Shown here one piece after another: positions 49,984 through 59,902 of a stretch of DNA of 64,000 nucleotides. The stretch lies in the NCBI GenBank assembly GCA_045599965.1, contig JAZRXA010000021.1:28680-92679 (forward strand), read 5' to 3'. The stretch is from RGIG5612 sp045599965. Lineage in GTDB: Bacteria; Bacillota; Clostridia; Lachnospirales; Lachnospiraceae. The position numbers and the translations under genes were made by a program. How positions within the stretch are numbered: position 1 is the first letter of the stretch; every line of letters begins with the position of its first letter. The notes under the pieces were generated by a model. The model did no database searches. It saw only the letters and a list, made by a program, of their open reading frames with translations, and had not been told where the DNA came from.

Positions 49984-51219
49984 TCACAAAATTAGCTTAC
50001 TTGCGACAGTATTTGCTGATGAAAACGCCCATTGAAGGTTATATCCACCGCAAATAGCATTAACGTCGATAACTTCTCCGGCAAAATATAAGTTGTCCAC
50101 AATTTTAGATTGTAAATCATTAGAGCAAATCTCATCTAAACTAACTCCGCCAGAAGTAACTTGGGAATTTTCAAAACCAAATGTGCTAACAGGATGCATC
50201 TTAAATTTAGTAATTGTTGAAAAATATGCTTTTGCAAAATCACCTAGGTCAGCATTAATATCAACGTCCTTATGCAAATTCTTAACTTCTTTGTCTATAA
50301 CGTTAGCTAATTTTTTATTAATTAAGCCTAAAAGCTTATTGCTTTGATTATTAGAAAGAAAACTAAAAAGTTCTTTTTTATCAATGTCCGGTAAAAGATC
50401 AATACTAATTAATATTTCCTTTTTTTCATCTATAAGTTTTGTTGCTAAAGAAGAAATTTGGAAAATAGGAATGCCTGAAATGCCTGCATCGCTAAATTGT
50501 AAATTACCTTTAGCAGTTAAAACATTTTCAAAATTTCCGCCTTTTTTAACTTTTAAAGTAACAAGACTATCATTTCGAACACCTTTAAGTTCTTTTACGA
50601 ATTTATCATTGCATTTAAGGCCACAAAGCGCCGGTAAAGGCTTAATAATTGTGTGCCCAAACTCTTTAGCGATTTTATATCCAGAGCCGTCAGAACCCGT
50701 TTTAGGAGCGCTCATTCCACCTGTAGCTAAAACAAGTTTATCGCAAAAATATTTTCCATCTATATCAAATAAATTATCCTTTTTCTTTACATGTTTCGGC
50801 TGATAATTTGTAACAATATCAATCCCAAGTTCATCACATCTAAATCTTAAAATATCTAAAACAGAAGAAGCTTGCTCAGATCTAGGATAAATATATCCAT
50901 TTTTATTTTCAGTTAAAAGACCTAAGCCCTTAAAAAATTTAATTGTATTATCACAATCAAATTTTCTAATAACATCTTCAACTTTACTTATATCTCCAGA
51001 TGAAAAATAAGGATAAATATTTTCAGAATTTTGCTCAAACAAACTAACCTTACACTCTTCATTTGTAAGATTACATTTTCCATTTCCTGTTGATAAAATT
51101 TTCTGTCCAACTCTATTAGAATGTTCGAGAATCAAAATGGAATTATTATCTTTTTTAGACATTATGGCGGTGCATAACCCAGATGCACCGCCACCAATAA
51201 TAACTATATCGTATTTCAT
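49984..51219 (-). CDS. HI0933-like flavoprotein (COG2081)
   Basis: A 411-residue FAD protein: VIIGGGASGLCTAI at the N-terminus, VGQKILSTGNGKCNLTN, VLATGGMSAPKTGSDGSGY, and AGEVIDVNAICGGYNLQWAF at the end. This matches the HI0933/YtfP group of uncharacterised flavoproteins. It lies 5 bases after the EF-G-like gene stop and is probably co-transcribed with it. Confidence 0.92.
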   Translation of the reverse strand: MKYDIVIIGGGASGLCTAIMSKKDNNSILILEHSNRVGQKILSTGNGKCNLTNEECKVSLFEQNSENIYPYFSSGDISKVEDVIRKFDCDNTIKFFKGLGLLTENKNGYIYPRSEQASSVLDILRFRCDELGIDIVTNYQPKHVKKKDNLFDIDGKYFCDKLVLATGGMSAPKTGSDGSGYKIAKEFGHTIIKPLPALCGLKCNDKFVKELKGVRNDSLVTLKVKKGGNFENVLTAKGNLQFSDAGISGIPIFQISSLATKLIDEKKEILISIDLLPDIDKKELFSFLSNNQSNKLLGLINKKLANVIDKEVKNLHKDVDINADLGDFAKAYFSTITKFKMHPVSTFGFENSQVTSGGVSLDEICSNDLQSKIVDNLYFAGEVIDVNAICGGYNLQWAFSSANTVASKLIL

Positions 51220-51224
51220 TAAAA

Positions 51225-53312
51225 TTATTCTTCGCTGTCTGTATGACGAGCAGCAACTTCTCTTTCCTGAACATCTGAAGGAGCTTGCTCGTAACGTGAA
51301 AATTCATATTCGTAATCACCAAAACCACCAGTCATAGAACGAAGAGTTGTTCCGTAACCGAAAAGTTCTGATTGAGGAATATCTGCTTCGATACATGTTC
51401 TGCCGCCATCAACAGGGTTAGAACCAAGTACACGACCTCTTCTCTTATTTAAGTCACCCATAACGTCACCAGTGAATCTATCTGGAACAGTAACTTTAAG
51501 AGATGAAATAGGCTCTAAGAGAACTGGGCCAGCTTCCATAAAACCTTTCTTGAAAGCAAGGATTGTAGCCATCTTAAATGACATTTCGTTAGAGTCTACA
51601 GGGTGGTAAGAACCATCATAAAGAACAGCTTTAACACCAACAACAGGATAGTTAGCTAAAGGTCCTTTTTGAACACATTCTTGCAAACCTTTTTCAACTG
51701 CTGGGAAGTAGTTCTTAGGAACGCTACCACCAACAACTTCTTCAGTGAATTCATAAGCTTTAGTAGTATCGCCTAAAGGCTCAAATCTCATTCTTACATC
51801 ACCGTACTGACCATGTCCACCAGATTGTTTTTTATGTTTACCTTGAACATCAGAAGTTTTTCTAATTGTCTCACGGAATGCAAAAGCAGGTTTTTCTAAA
51901 GCAATATCAACTTTATATTTATCTTTCATCTTTGATACAACAACATCAAGTTGTTGATCGCCAATACCATAGATAAGACTTTGTTTGTTTTCTTCATCAG
52001 CAACAACCTTAAGAGTTGCATCTTCTGCACAAAGTTTTTGAAGAGCTTGTTGAACTTTATCTTCTTCACCTTTATTAACAGCTGTGTACTTCATATATGT
52101 ATAAGGTTTAGACATAACGAATTTATCAAGAACGATAGGATTATCTTTTCTTGATAATGTATCACCAGTCTTAGCAAGATCAAGTTTACCAATAGCACCG
52201 ATATCGCCAGGCTCTAGTTCACTTACTTCTTCTACGTTCTTACCACGCATAACATAAAGTTTAGAAATCTTTTCGCTTTCATCAGTAACGCCATTATAAA
52301 CAGTGTCATCACCTTTAAGTACGCCAGAGAAAACTTTAACTAAAGAATATTTACCAATGAATGGGTCAACGATTGTCTTAAATACATAAGCAGCTAAAGG
52401 TTTGTCAGCACTAACATCGCAAACAAATTCTGAATCGTCTTTAGCATTCTTACCCTTCTTAACAACTGGACTATTATTAGGTGCTGGGAAGAATTTTACA
52501 ATAGTTTCAAGTACGCCTCTTGGGCCAAGATTCTTAACAGAAACACCACAAAGAACAGGAACAACATCTCCATCTTTAATACCTAATTTAAGAGCATTTG
52601 CTATTTCATCATCAGTGAATTCTTCTCCACCGAAATATTTATCCATTAACTCTTCAGAAGTTTCTGCAACACTTTCCATCATTGCATCTTTAAAGCCAGC
52701 AACCTTATCTGCAACATCTGAAGGAACATCTGTTGGTTCAATAGTTCCGTCAGCTTTGAAATTAAAAGCTTTTCCTGAAAGAACATCAACATAGCCTAAT
52801 AAATCCGTACCATTTTTTATAGGGAACTGGAATGGAGCTATCTTGTTTCCAAATTCAGCTTTTAAGCTATCTATAACCGCTTCAAAATCAGCATTAGCAT
52901 CATCCATTCCAGAAACATAAATAGTTCTAGGAATCTTAAAGGTTTCGCAGAAATGCCAAGCTTTATATGCGCCAACTTCAACACCACTTTTAGCGTTAAC
53001 AACGATAACAGCACTATCAGCAACAGAAAGACCTTCTTCTGTAGCACCAATAAAATCGAAGTAACCAGGTGTATCTAAAATATTTAATTTAACATTATTA
53101 TATTCAACAGGAATAACTGTAGAACTAATAGAAAATTTACGTTTTTGTTCTTCTTTATCGAAGTCACTAATTGTATTGCCATCGTTAATATTACCCATTC
53201 TTGTAATAACACCAGTGGATAATGCCATAGCTTCGGCTAAAGTAGTTTTACCAGAACCACCATGTCCCAATAACACAGTATTTCTAATATTTTCTGTCTT
53301 ATAAACATTCAT
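51225..53312 (-). CDS. EF-G-like translational GTPase with altered G3 and G4 motifs
   Basis: The 695-residue product has all five EF-G domains. P-loop is GHGGSGKT (16-23). G3 reads DTPGY (80-84), with Tyr84 where EF-G has the catalytic histidine of DTPGH. G4 reads SGMD (134-137) instead of NKMD. These traits mark the EF-G-like subfamily rather than the main translocase; GTP hydrolysis may be slow or activated differently. Its function is unknown. The start has a GGAGG site. Confidence 0.9.
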   Translation of the reverse strand: MNVYKTENIRNTVLLGHGGSGKTTLAEAMALSTGVITRMGNINDGNTISDFDKEEQKRKFSISSTVIPVEYNNVKLNILDTPGYFDFIGATEEGLSVADSAVIVVNAKSGVEVGAYKAWHFCETFKIPRTIYVSGMDDANADFEAVIDSLKAEFGNKIAPFQFPIKNGTDLLGYVDVLSGKAFNFKADGTIEPTDVPSDVADKVAGFKDAMMESVAETSEELMDKYFGGEEFTDDEIANALKLGIKDGDVVPVLCGVSVKNLGPRGVLETIVKFFPAPNNSPVVKKGKNAKDDSEFVCDVSADKPLAAYVFKTIVDPFIGKYSLVKVFSGVLKGDDTVYNGVTDESEKISKLYVMRGKNVEEVSELEPGDIGAIGKLDLAKTGDTLSRKDNPIVLDKFVMSKPYTYMKYTAVNKGEEDKVQQALQKLCAEDATLKVVADEENKQSLIYGIGDQQLDVVVSKMKDKYKVDIALEKPAFAFRETIRKTSDVQGKHKKQSGGHGQYGDVRMRFEPLGDTTKAYEFTEEVVGGSVPKNYFPAVEKGLQECVQKGPLANYPVVGVKAVLYDGSYHPVDSNEMSFKMATILAFKKGFMEAGPVLLEPISSLKVTVPDRFTGDVMGDLNKRRGRVLGSNPVDGGRTCIEADIPQSELFGYGTTLRSMTGGFGDYEYEFSRYEQAPSDVQEREVAARHTDSEE

Positions 53313-53495
53313 AAATAAATACCTCCAATTTATTTAAAGCATATAGAATTATATTACTAAAATCGGCCCTTATTTACAAGAGATTTTCGTATAAAATTCC
53401 TTAAAAATAAATAAAAATTAAATTTTAAATTTAATTTTTGTATATACACAACGATTGTTGATATTTTGTGGACACTCTATTCTAAACAATATTAA

Positions 53496-53522
53496 AAAAG
53501 CACTTCTTTCGAAGTGCTTTTA
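53496..53522 (-). terminator. Terminator of recA
   Basis: AAAAGCACTTC and GAAGTGCTTTT pair around a four-base loop, with T-runs on both sides, between recA and the EF-G-like gene. Confidence 0.87.
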
Positions 53523-53550
53523 AGTTTTATTAAATTTATTAAATTTGCTT

Positions 53551-54681
53551 TTACTCAATCCCTAAGTCATCTGGGTTTTCTTCAGCCATAGTTTTAGAAT
53601 CTTCAGCCTTCTTTGTAGACTTAGAAGTTTTCTTAGCTTTTGGCTCTTCCATTTCTTCTTCATCTTTAAGATCAATCATATCAATAAAACCATCGAAGCC
53701 GAGTCTAGCACGAACAGTAGCATCTAAAGCAGAATAAAATTCTTCATTAGCCTTTAGATAAGCTTTAGCATTTTCTCTACCTTGGCCAATCTTTTCGCCG
53801 TTATAAGCGTACCAAGCACCACTCTTTTCAATTATTCCAAACTCAACAGCCTGGTCTAAAATATCGCCTACAGCAGAGATACCTTCGCCGAAAATAATAT
53901 CAAATTCTGCCTCACGGAAAGGAGGTGCAACTTTATTTTTAACAACTTTAGCTCTAACTCTATTACCAATAACTTCTCCACCTTGTTTAATAGATTCGAT
54001 TCTTCTTACATCGATACGAACAGATGAATAGAATTTAAGAGCACGACCACCAGTAGTTGTCTCAGAAGGCCCATAAAATACACCAATTTTTTCACGGAGC
54101 TGGTTAATAAAGATAATTGAACAGCCAGTCTTAGATGTAACCGCTGTAAGTTTTCTTAAAGCTTGACTCATAAGTCTAGCTTGAGCACCAACAGTAGCAT
54201 CACCCATCTCGCCTTCGATTTCATGCTTAGGAACTAAAGCAGCAACAGAGTCAACTACGATAATATCCATAGCACCAGAGCGAACCATAGTCTCACAAAT
54301 ATCAAGGCCTTGCTCGCCATAATCAGGTTGAGAAATATAAAGATTATCAACATCGACGCCAATATCGCCAGCATATTTAGGATCAAGAGCATGTTCAGCA
54401 TCTATAAAACCAGCAATGCCGCCAGCCTTTTGAACTTCTGCAACTATATGTAATGCTAAAGTAGTTTTACCAGAAGCTTCAGGGCCATAAATTTCAATAA
54501 TTCTTCCACGAGGAATTCCACCTACTCCTAAAGCTTTATCAAGACTAATAGAACCAGTCTTAATAACATCAATATCTAAGGCAGTCTTATCACCTAATTT
54601 CATTACTGAACCTTTTCCGTGGTCTTTTTCAATTTTTGAAATTGCTACATCTAATGCTTTCAATCTTTCTTTATTATCCAT
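53551..54681 (-). CDS. recA: Recombinase RecA
   Basis: A 376-residue recombinase. Walker A is GPEASGKTT, followed by DAEHALDP, SVAALVPKHEIEGEMGD and the DNA-binding loop FINQLREKIGVFYGPSETTTGG. The C-terminal tail is acidic and then lysine-rich (about 335-376), longer than in Bacillus. A LexA box lies just after its promoter, so it is SOS-induced; RecA in turn triggers LexA cleavage. Confidence 0.98.
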   Translation of the reverse strand: MDNKERLKALDVAISKIEKDHGKGSVMKLGDKTALDIDVIKTGSISLDKALGVGGIPRGRIIEIYGPEASGKTTLALHIVAEVQKAGGIAGFIDAEHALDPKYAGDIGVDVDNLYISQPDYGEQGLDICETMVRSGAMDIIVVDSVAALVPKHEIEGEMGDATVGAQARLMSQALRKLTAVTSKTGCSIIFINQLREKIGVFYGPSETTTGGRALKFYSSVRIDVRRIESIKQGGEVIGNRVRAKVVKNKVAPPFREAEFDIIFGEGISAVGDILDQAVEFGIIEKSGAWYAYNGEKIGQGRENAKAYLKANEEFYSALDATVRARLGFDGFIDMIDLKDEEEMEEPKAKKTSKSTKKAEDSKTMAEENPDDLGIE

Positions 54682-54703
54682 AATTTCTCCTTTACTTAAA
54701 AAC

Positions 54704-54717
54704 CGAACTTATGTTCG
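54704..54717 (-). promoter_or_regulatory. LexA box of recA
   Basis: CGAACTTATGTTCG fits the Gram-positive LexA consensus with perfect half-sites. It lies directly after the recA -10. Confidence 0.9.
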
Positions 54718-54722
54718 CTTTT

Positions 54723-54751
54723 ACTATAATATAATTTTTCAACCTTGTCAA
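54723..54751 (-). promoter_or_regulatory. Promoter of recA
   Basis: On the minus strand TTGACA (54746-54751) and TATAGT (54723-54728) are 17 bases apart. Confidence 0.82.
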
Positions 54752-54762
54752 CACTATTTTCC

Positions 54763-54795
54763 AAAAAAATAAGAACATGTACGAAACATGTTCTT
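54763..54795 (-). terminator. Terminator of pgsA
   Basis: AAGAACATGT (54771-54780) and ACATGTTCTT (54786-54795) form a ten-pair stem; on the minus strand it runs into ATTTTTTTGG, just upstream of the recA promoter. Confidence 0.87.
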
Positions 54796-54821
54796 AAAAA
54801 TTCTATATAAAATAATTTACT

Positions 54822-55385
54822 TTATGCCTTAAACACTTGCTTATTTTTATAAATATAATCAACAAACGAAAGAATTGTAAGTACAAGTGCAATATACATA
54901 ACTACTATTCTTGCAACTTCGAAAACGTTACAAAGCACTGGCGCAAGGTCTCCTAAATAATAAGTAACATTAAGCGTCGTCATTACAATAAATACAATAT
55001 GTGCCCATGTTTTAACTTTTCCCCAAACAGAAGCTGCAACAACAATTCCTTGTTCAACGCATATAAGTCTAAAGCCTTCAATAGCAAGTTCTCTTGCAAT
55101 AATAACGATACAAATCCATGCAGGCATTTGGCTAAGTGAAACAAACGCAATAAACGCTGAGCAAACAAGCAACTTATCTGCTAAAGGATCAGCAAACTTT
55201 CCAAAATTAGTTACAAGATTATGCTTTCTTGCAATAGCACCATCAAGCCAGTCCGTAAGAGATGCAGCTATAAAAATAACTGTTGCAATTAAGTAATTCC
55301 AGTTTGAAAAAGGAATTAAATAAAATACTAAAAACACTGGTACTAATATAATTCTAAGTATTGTTAATTTATTTGGTAAATTCAT
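54822..55385 (-). CDS. pgsA: CDP-diacylglycerol-glycerol-3-phosphate 3-phosphatidyltransferase
   Basis: A 187-residue membrane enzyme with five to six helices that makes phosphatidylglycerol phosphate. The CDP-alcohol transferase motif D-x2-DG-x2-AR-x8-G-x3-D-x3-D is present (TDWLDGAIARKHNLV, then FGKFADPLADK). It overlaps rimO by 4 bases. Confidence 0.94.
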   Translation of the reverse strand: MNLPNKLTILRIILVPVFLVFYLIPFSNWNYLIATVIFIAASLTDWLDGAIARKHNLVTNFGKFADPLADKLLVCSAFIAFVSLSQMPAWICIVIIARELAIEGFRLICVEQGIVVAASVWGKVKTWAHIVFIVMTTLNVTYYLGDLAPVLCNVFEVARIVVMYIALVLTILSFVDYIYKNKQVFKA

Positions 55386-56674
55386 ATTAATTCTCCATAT
55401 AAATCATATTGACTATTTTCTAAAACTTTAGCTTTTATAATATCACCTGTGTGCAAGGTGCCATTATATTCAACATAAAAATAACTGTCAACATCTGGCG
55501 CATCCATATAAGATCTTCCAACATAAACGTCCTCGTCAGATAATTTCCCTTCAATAAAAACATCAAAAGTTTTACCAATCTTGGATTGCAAGTTATTATA
55601 CGAAATTTCTTCTTGAATTTCCATAAGTTTATTAAATCTAGCTTGCTTTATTTCATCATCGATTTGACCTTCAAAGCTAGCAGCTGGTGTACCTTCTTCC
55701 TGCGAATAAGTAAATACTCCAAGATGCTCAAATTTTACTTCGCTAATAAACTCTTTTAAGTTTTCAAAATCCTCTTCACTCTCGCCTGGAAAACCTGCAA
55801 TTAAAGAAGTTCTTAAAACAACATCTGGAACAATTTCTCTTGCCATTTTAATCTTTTCTATAATGCTTTCATGATTCGTACGCCTTCCCATTTTCCTTAA
55901 AACATTATCAGATGAGTGCTGAATTGGCATATCAATATAATTACAAATCTTAGGCTCTTTAGCCATAACTTCTAAAAACTCTTTGGTTATATCTTCTGGA
56001 TAGCAATATAAAACTCTAATCCATTCAAAGCCATCAATCTTGCAAAGCTTGCTTAAAAGTTCAGGGAGTTTATCTTCGCCATATAAATCTTTTCCATATA
56101 TAGAAGTTTCTTGCGCAACAACAATTAATTCTTTAACGCCAGCGCTAGCAAGTTCTTTAGCTTCATTAATTAAATCTTCCATTGGAAAGCTTACATAATT
56201 ACCTCTAATATAAGGAATAATGCAATAAGTACATCTTTTATTGCATCCTTCGGCAATTTTTAAGAACTCGTAATGGCCGCCAGTTGTAATAATTCTTTTT
56301 TTATTAGGTACAACGCTACTAGAATCTTTTCCAACAGCATCAACAATTTTCTTTAAGTTACTAGTTCCTATATAAGCATCAACTTCAGGAAGTTCCTTAA
56401 TTAATTCATCTTTATATCTTTCAGAAAGGCAACCCGCAACAACTAATCTTTTGCATTTACCATCTTCTTTGTGCTTAGCCATTTCCAAAATAGTTTCAAT
56501 AGATTCTTCTTTAGCATCATCAATAAAGCAGCATGTATTGATAACAATAATGTCTGCTTCATATTCATCATCAGTAAAAGAAAAGCCGGCAGCATCTAAA
56601 TACGCCAGCATCTCTTCTGAATCAACTTTATTCTTATCACAACCTAGTGATATAAAGAATATATTAGTCTTCAT
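55382..56674 (-). CDS. rimO: Ribosomal protein S12 methylthiotransferase RimO
   Basis: A 430-residue radical SAM methylthiotransferase. The N-terminal ISLGCDKNKVDSEEML, NTCCFI and VAGCLSERY carry the auxiliary cluster cysteines. The SAM core is EGCNKRCTYCIIPYIRG, and a TRAM domain ends the protein. It thiomethylates an aspartate of S12. Its start overlaps the rpoZ end by 11 bases. Confidence 0.96.
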   Translation of the reverse strand: MKTNIFFISLGCDKNKVDSEEMLAYLDAAGFSFTDDEYEADIIVINTCCFIDDAKEESIETILEMAKHKEDGKCKRLVVAGCLSERYKDELIKELPEVDAYIGTSNLKKIVDAVGKDSSSVVPNKKRIITTGGHYEFLKIAEGCNKRCTYCIIPYIRGNYVSFPMEDLINEAKELASAGVKELIVVAQETSIYGKDLYGEDKLPELLSKLCKIDGFEWIRVLYCYPEDITKEFLEVMAKEPKICNYIDMPIQHSSDNVLRKMGRRTNHESIIEKIKMAREIVPDVVLRTSLIAGFPGESEEDFENLKEFISEVKFEHLGVFTYSQEEGTPAASFEGQIDDEIKQARFNKLMEIQEEISYNNLQSKIGKTFDVFIEGKLSDEDVYVGRSYMDAPDVDSYFYVEYNGTLHTGDIIKAKVLENSQYDLYGELI

Positions 56675-56900
56675 CTTTATTAAGTATAGTTACTTTTTGG
56701 GAATAAATTTCATCAACAGCAGTTGATAAAGGTTTAGCAGAAGGATTTTCTACTAAAGTTTCTGCGCCGTCAACAATCTGGCGAGCTCTTTTAGAAGCTG
56801 CCATAACAATTGAATATCTACTTTGAACAACTGGTTGCTCACCGTTTTCAATCTCACTATTTACTGCGTCCATTAAATCAGTATAAGATGGATGTAACAT
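56664..56900 (-). CDS. rpoZ: RNA polymerase omega subunit
   Basis: A 78-residue protein with SRYSIVMAASKRARQIVDG, the omega signature near residues 28-44, and KPLSTAVDEIYSQKV. It lies 3 bases after gmk, the standard order gmk-rpoZ. The C-terminal tail of about 15 residues is charged. Confidence 0.93.
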   Translation of the reverse strand: MLHPSYTDLMDAVNSEIENGEQPVVQSRYSIVMAASKRARQIVDGAETLVENPSAKPLSTAVDEIYSQKVTILNKDED

Positions 56901-56903
56901 AAT

Positions 56904-57476
56904 TCACTCTCCTAATTTTTCTTTTTCAAGCGTCACTATATTATGCAACAAATCAACCGAATTTTCAACATTTTCGTTAATAATCTTATGGTCAAATTTA
57001 TCAACTAATTTTAGCTCATTTTCGGCAATTTTAAGCCTTTCCTCAATTGATTCTAAAGTCTCTGAACCTCTTTTAATCAATCTATTTTTAAGTTCTTCCA
57101 TGCTTGGAGGAAGAATAAATACTAAAGTAGTTCTATCAATTTTTTCCTTTGCATTAAAAGCTCCGTGATAATCAATTTCAAGGATAATATTTTTACCCTC
57201 TTCCATTTGCTCTTTAACCCAAGCTTTTGGGGTTCCATAATAATTTCCGGCATAGTTGTTATATTCTAAAAAGGCATCTTCTTTAATCTTTTGTTCAAAT
57301 TCTTCTTTAGTAATGAAGAAATAATCAACTCCATCAACTTCTCCTTCTCTTGGGGGTCTCGTAGTTGCAGAAACACTAAACACATAGTTAGGATATTTAT
57401 TCAATAAGCCTTTACAAATGGATCCTTTTCCTGCACCTGATAAACCTGAAACAATTAAAACAATGCCTTTTTCCAT
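56904..57476 (-). CDS. gmk: Guanylate kinase
   Basis: A 190-residue kinase converting GMP to GDP. The P-loop GLSGAGKGS (11-19), SVSATTRPPREGEVDGVDYFF and the GTPKAWV segment are typical. It lies between yicC and rpoZ; the remA/DUF370 gene often found between yicC and gmk is missing here. Confidence 0.97.
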   Translation of the reverse strand: MEKGIVLIVSGLSGAGKGSICKGLLNKYPNYVFSVSATTRPPREGEVDGVDYFFITKEEFEQKIKEDAFLEYNNYAGNYYGTPKAWVKEQMEEGKNIILEIDYHGAFNAKEKIDRTTLVFILPPSMEELKNRLIKRGSETLESIEERLKIAENELKLVDKFDHKIINENVENSVDLLHNIVTLEKEKLGE

Positions 57477-57487
57477 ATTATGCCTCT

Positions 57488-58366
57488 TTACTCAATATTT
57501 TGAACTTGCTCTCTTATCTTCTCAATGCAAGTTTTCAATTCGATTCCACGGTTAGTAATTTCAATATCATTTGATTTAGAAAGAATTGTGTTTGACTCTC
57601 TATTCATCTCCTGGGCAAGGAAATCTAAGTTTCTACCAATCTCTTTACCCTTTTCTAAAATGTCTTTCATGTTACTAATGTGAGTAGAAAGTCTAACAAG
57701 TTCTTCATCGATTGCAATCTTGTCAGCATATATTGTAACCTCGGCTGCAATTCGGCCTTCATCAATTTTATTATTTGCTAAAAACTCTTTTACATTCTCC
57801 ATTAACTTTTCTTTATAAGAAGAAATAATTGACGGAAGACGCTCTTCAATAAACGAAACATGTCCCGACATCTCAGAAAGCTTAACTAAAATATTTTCTT
57901 TAAGGCTTTCACCTTCTTTAGCTCTAGCTTCAGCGAAACTAGCAAAAGCTTCCTTAAGTGGTTCTTCTAAGAATGACCACATTTCGTCTTCATTAATTTC
58001 TTGTTCTTCTAAAACTAAAACATCTTGGCATCTAGCAATAGAAGAAGTTCTAATATCATCATCAATTCCAAGTTCTTCTTGAATCTGTTTATAATATTCA
58101 AAATATTCTTTAGCTAAGTCAGAATTATACTTAAGAGAAGAATTAGAATCATTTAGGTCCTCATAAGAAATATACATATCTATTTTTCCTCTTGTTGCAT
58201 ATTCCTTAAGAAGCAAACGAATCTTAGATTCAAACAAATTGAACTTTCTTGGCATCTTAATATTTAAATCAAAATATTTGTGATTAACCGATTTAAGTTC
58301 AACGATTACTTTTTTGTTGTCTTTGGTCATTTCTTTACGACCAAAACCAGTCATGCTATAAATCAT
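57488..58366 (-). CDS. yicC: YicC family endoribonuclease-like protein
   Basis: A 292-residue YicC/YloC protein. The N-terminus MIYSMTGFGR and SVNHKYFDLNIKMPR are signatures; the C-terminal DUF1732 part has GRNLDFLAQEMNRESNTILSKS. YicC homologues cleave RNA. It is the first gene of the yicC-gmk-rpoZ group, with its own promoter and a GGAG site. Confidence 0.94.
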   Translation of the reverse strand: MIYSMTGFGRKEMTKDNKKVIVELKSVNHKYFDLNIKMPRKFNLFESKIRLLLKEYATRGKIDMYISYEDLNDSNSSLKYNSDLAKEYFEYYKQIQEELGIDDDIRTSSIARCQDVLVLEEQEINEDEMWSFLEEPLKEAFASFAEARAKEGESLKENILVKLSEMSGHVSFIEERLPSIISSYKEKLMENVKEFLANNKIDEGRIAAEVTIYADKIAIDEELVRLSTHISNMKDILEKGKEIGRNLDFLAQEMNRESNTILSKSNDIEITNRGIELKTCIEKIREQVQNIE

Positions 58367-58392
58367 ATTTCCTTTTCTCCAATTTTTAGATT

Positions 58393-58421
58393 TATATACA
58401 TTGTCTTAGCTCTTATGGCAA
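58393..58421 (-). promoter_or_regulatory. Promoter of yicC-gmk-rpoZ
   Basis: On the minus strand TTGCCA (58416-58421) and TATATA (58393-58398) are 17 bases apart, 27 bases before the yicC ATG. Confidence 0.55.
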
Positions 58422-58435
58422 TAGACAAATACATA

Positions 58436-59902
58436 TCAATTAAAATAATAATTAAATACTTTCGATGCTATATAAGTAGCGCTAACATCCGTTTCATTTG
58501 TGTCCTCTATAATGGCACAAACTACTAAGCTTTGTCCATCGTTTTCTGCAAAACCAACAAACCAAGAATTATCCTTTTGATTTTCTTTTGAATCAGATGT
58601 TTGCGCTGTACCAGTTTTTCCGTAAGCAGTATAGTTTCCGCGATTAAGTCTTGTTCCAGTACCATATTCACAAACGGCTCTTAAATAATCTCTTAGCCTT
58701 ATAACTTCCTCGTCTGTAAATAGCTTTTCATATTTCGAATCTTTAAATCTTTCAATAATATTTCCAGCATCATTAACTGTGGAAGTAACTAAATGCGGAG
58801 TCATAAGCACACCATCATTAGCTATTGCACTCATTACAAGACTTAAATGCAATGGATTAGTAAGCGTCTTACCTTGTCCGAAGGCTGTTTCCATAATCAT
58901 AAATTTAGAATCGTCTTTTTCAAGAACATACGAAGGCTTGTTAAAAGCAATATCTATCGGAAGATCTTGGTTAAATAAAAGTTTTTCATTTGCTTCTTTA
59001 AATTTATCTAAATTTAGAGTTAAGCCAATATTAGAAAATGCGCAGTTACATGAATAGGCAAAAGCATCTTTTAGGCTTTCATCTCCGTGTTCTGTATAAT
59101 CTGAACAACTAATATCAACACCTTCTTCAACCTGAGTAGTTCCCTCGCAGAAAAATCTATAGTCTTCATAATTAGAATTTTCATTCATAAATTCATTAAG
59201 CGTAAATAACTTAAAAGTTGAACCTGGTGCATATTTGCCTTGCGTTACTCTATTAACTAATGGGGAATTTTCATTATCATTAGAAATTTCATCCCAATTA
59301 TATGCAATGCTATTAGGGTCAAAGTCAGGTTTAGAAACCATTGAATAAATATGTCCAGTCTTAGGGTCAAGCGCTATAACGCCGCCTCTTAACCCACCTA
59401 ACAAATCATAAATATATTGTTGCATGTTTGAATTTAGAGTTGTATTTATGCTATCGCCTGGATTCTTAACTCCATTAAACTCATTTGATATCTTTTCAAA
59501 CATATTTGTATGTGTTGTAAGCATATAAAAATTATAAGAAGACTCTAAACCTAATCCACCATAATCTTCAAATCCAACAACATGAGAAAATACATTATTG
59601 AAAGGATAATATCTATACTCAACGCCATCTTCCACTTCGCTGTAAGCTAAAACTTCGCCATCTGCAGAATAGATATTTCCTCTCTTAACAATCTTCTTAA
59701 ATGACTCTGTACGTTTATTAAAAGTATTGTTAATAACAGAACTTGCATCAAAAGTTAAGAAAATGCAAAGATAAACAATGAGTGCAGCTGCGAGCACGCA
59801 AAAGAAAATAGAAACCTTAATTATATCTTGATTGATAATACGGCTTTTATTAATCTTTCTTCTTTGAATATTAATTTTTCTAATTTTTCTTCTTTCGCCC
59901 AT
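58436..59902 (-). CDS. Penicillin-binding transpeptidase (PbpA/FtsI type)
   Basis: A 488-residue class B PBP. It has a basic cytoplasmic N-terminus, one membrane helix (about 28-48), a short pedestal domain and the transpeptidase domain. Active-site motifs are STFK (about 226), SCN (about 284) and KTGT (about 427). It lacks PASTA domains and is short, like PbpA. It directly follows the SEDS gene, forming a SEDS-bPBP pair that polymerises and cross-links peptidoglycan. Confidence 0.92.
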   Translation of the reverse strand: MGERRKIRKINIQRRKINKSRIINQDIIKVSIFFCVLAAALIVYLCIFLTFDASSVINNTFNKRTESFKKIVKRGNIYSADGEVLAYSEVEDGVEYRYYPFNNVFSHVVGFEDYGGLGLESSYNFYMLTTHTNMFEKISNEFNGVKNPGDSINTTLNSNMQQYIYDLLGGLRGGVIALDPKTGHIYSMVSKPDFDPNSIAYNWDEISNDNENSPLVNRVTQGKYAPGSTFKLFTLNEFMNENSNYEDYRFFCEGTTQVEEGVDISCSDYTEHGDESLKDAFAYSCNCAFSNIGLTLNLDKFKEANEKLLFNQDLPIDIAFNKPSYVLEKDDSKFMIMETAFGQGKTLTNPLHLSLVMSAIANDGVLMTPHLVTSTVNDAGNIIERFKDSKYEKLFTDEEVIRLRDYLRAVCEYGTGTRLNRGNYTAYGKTGTAQTSDSKENQKDNSWFVGFAENDGQSLVVCAIIEDTNETDVSATYIASKVFNYYFN

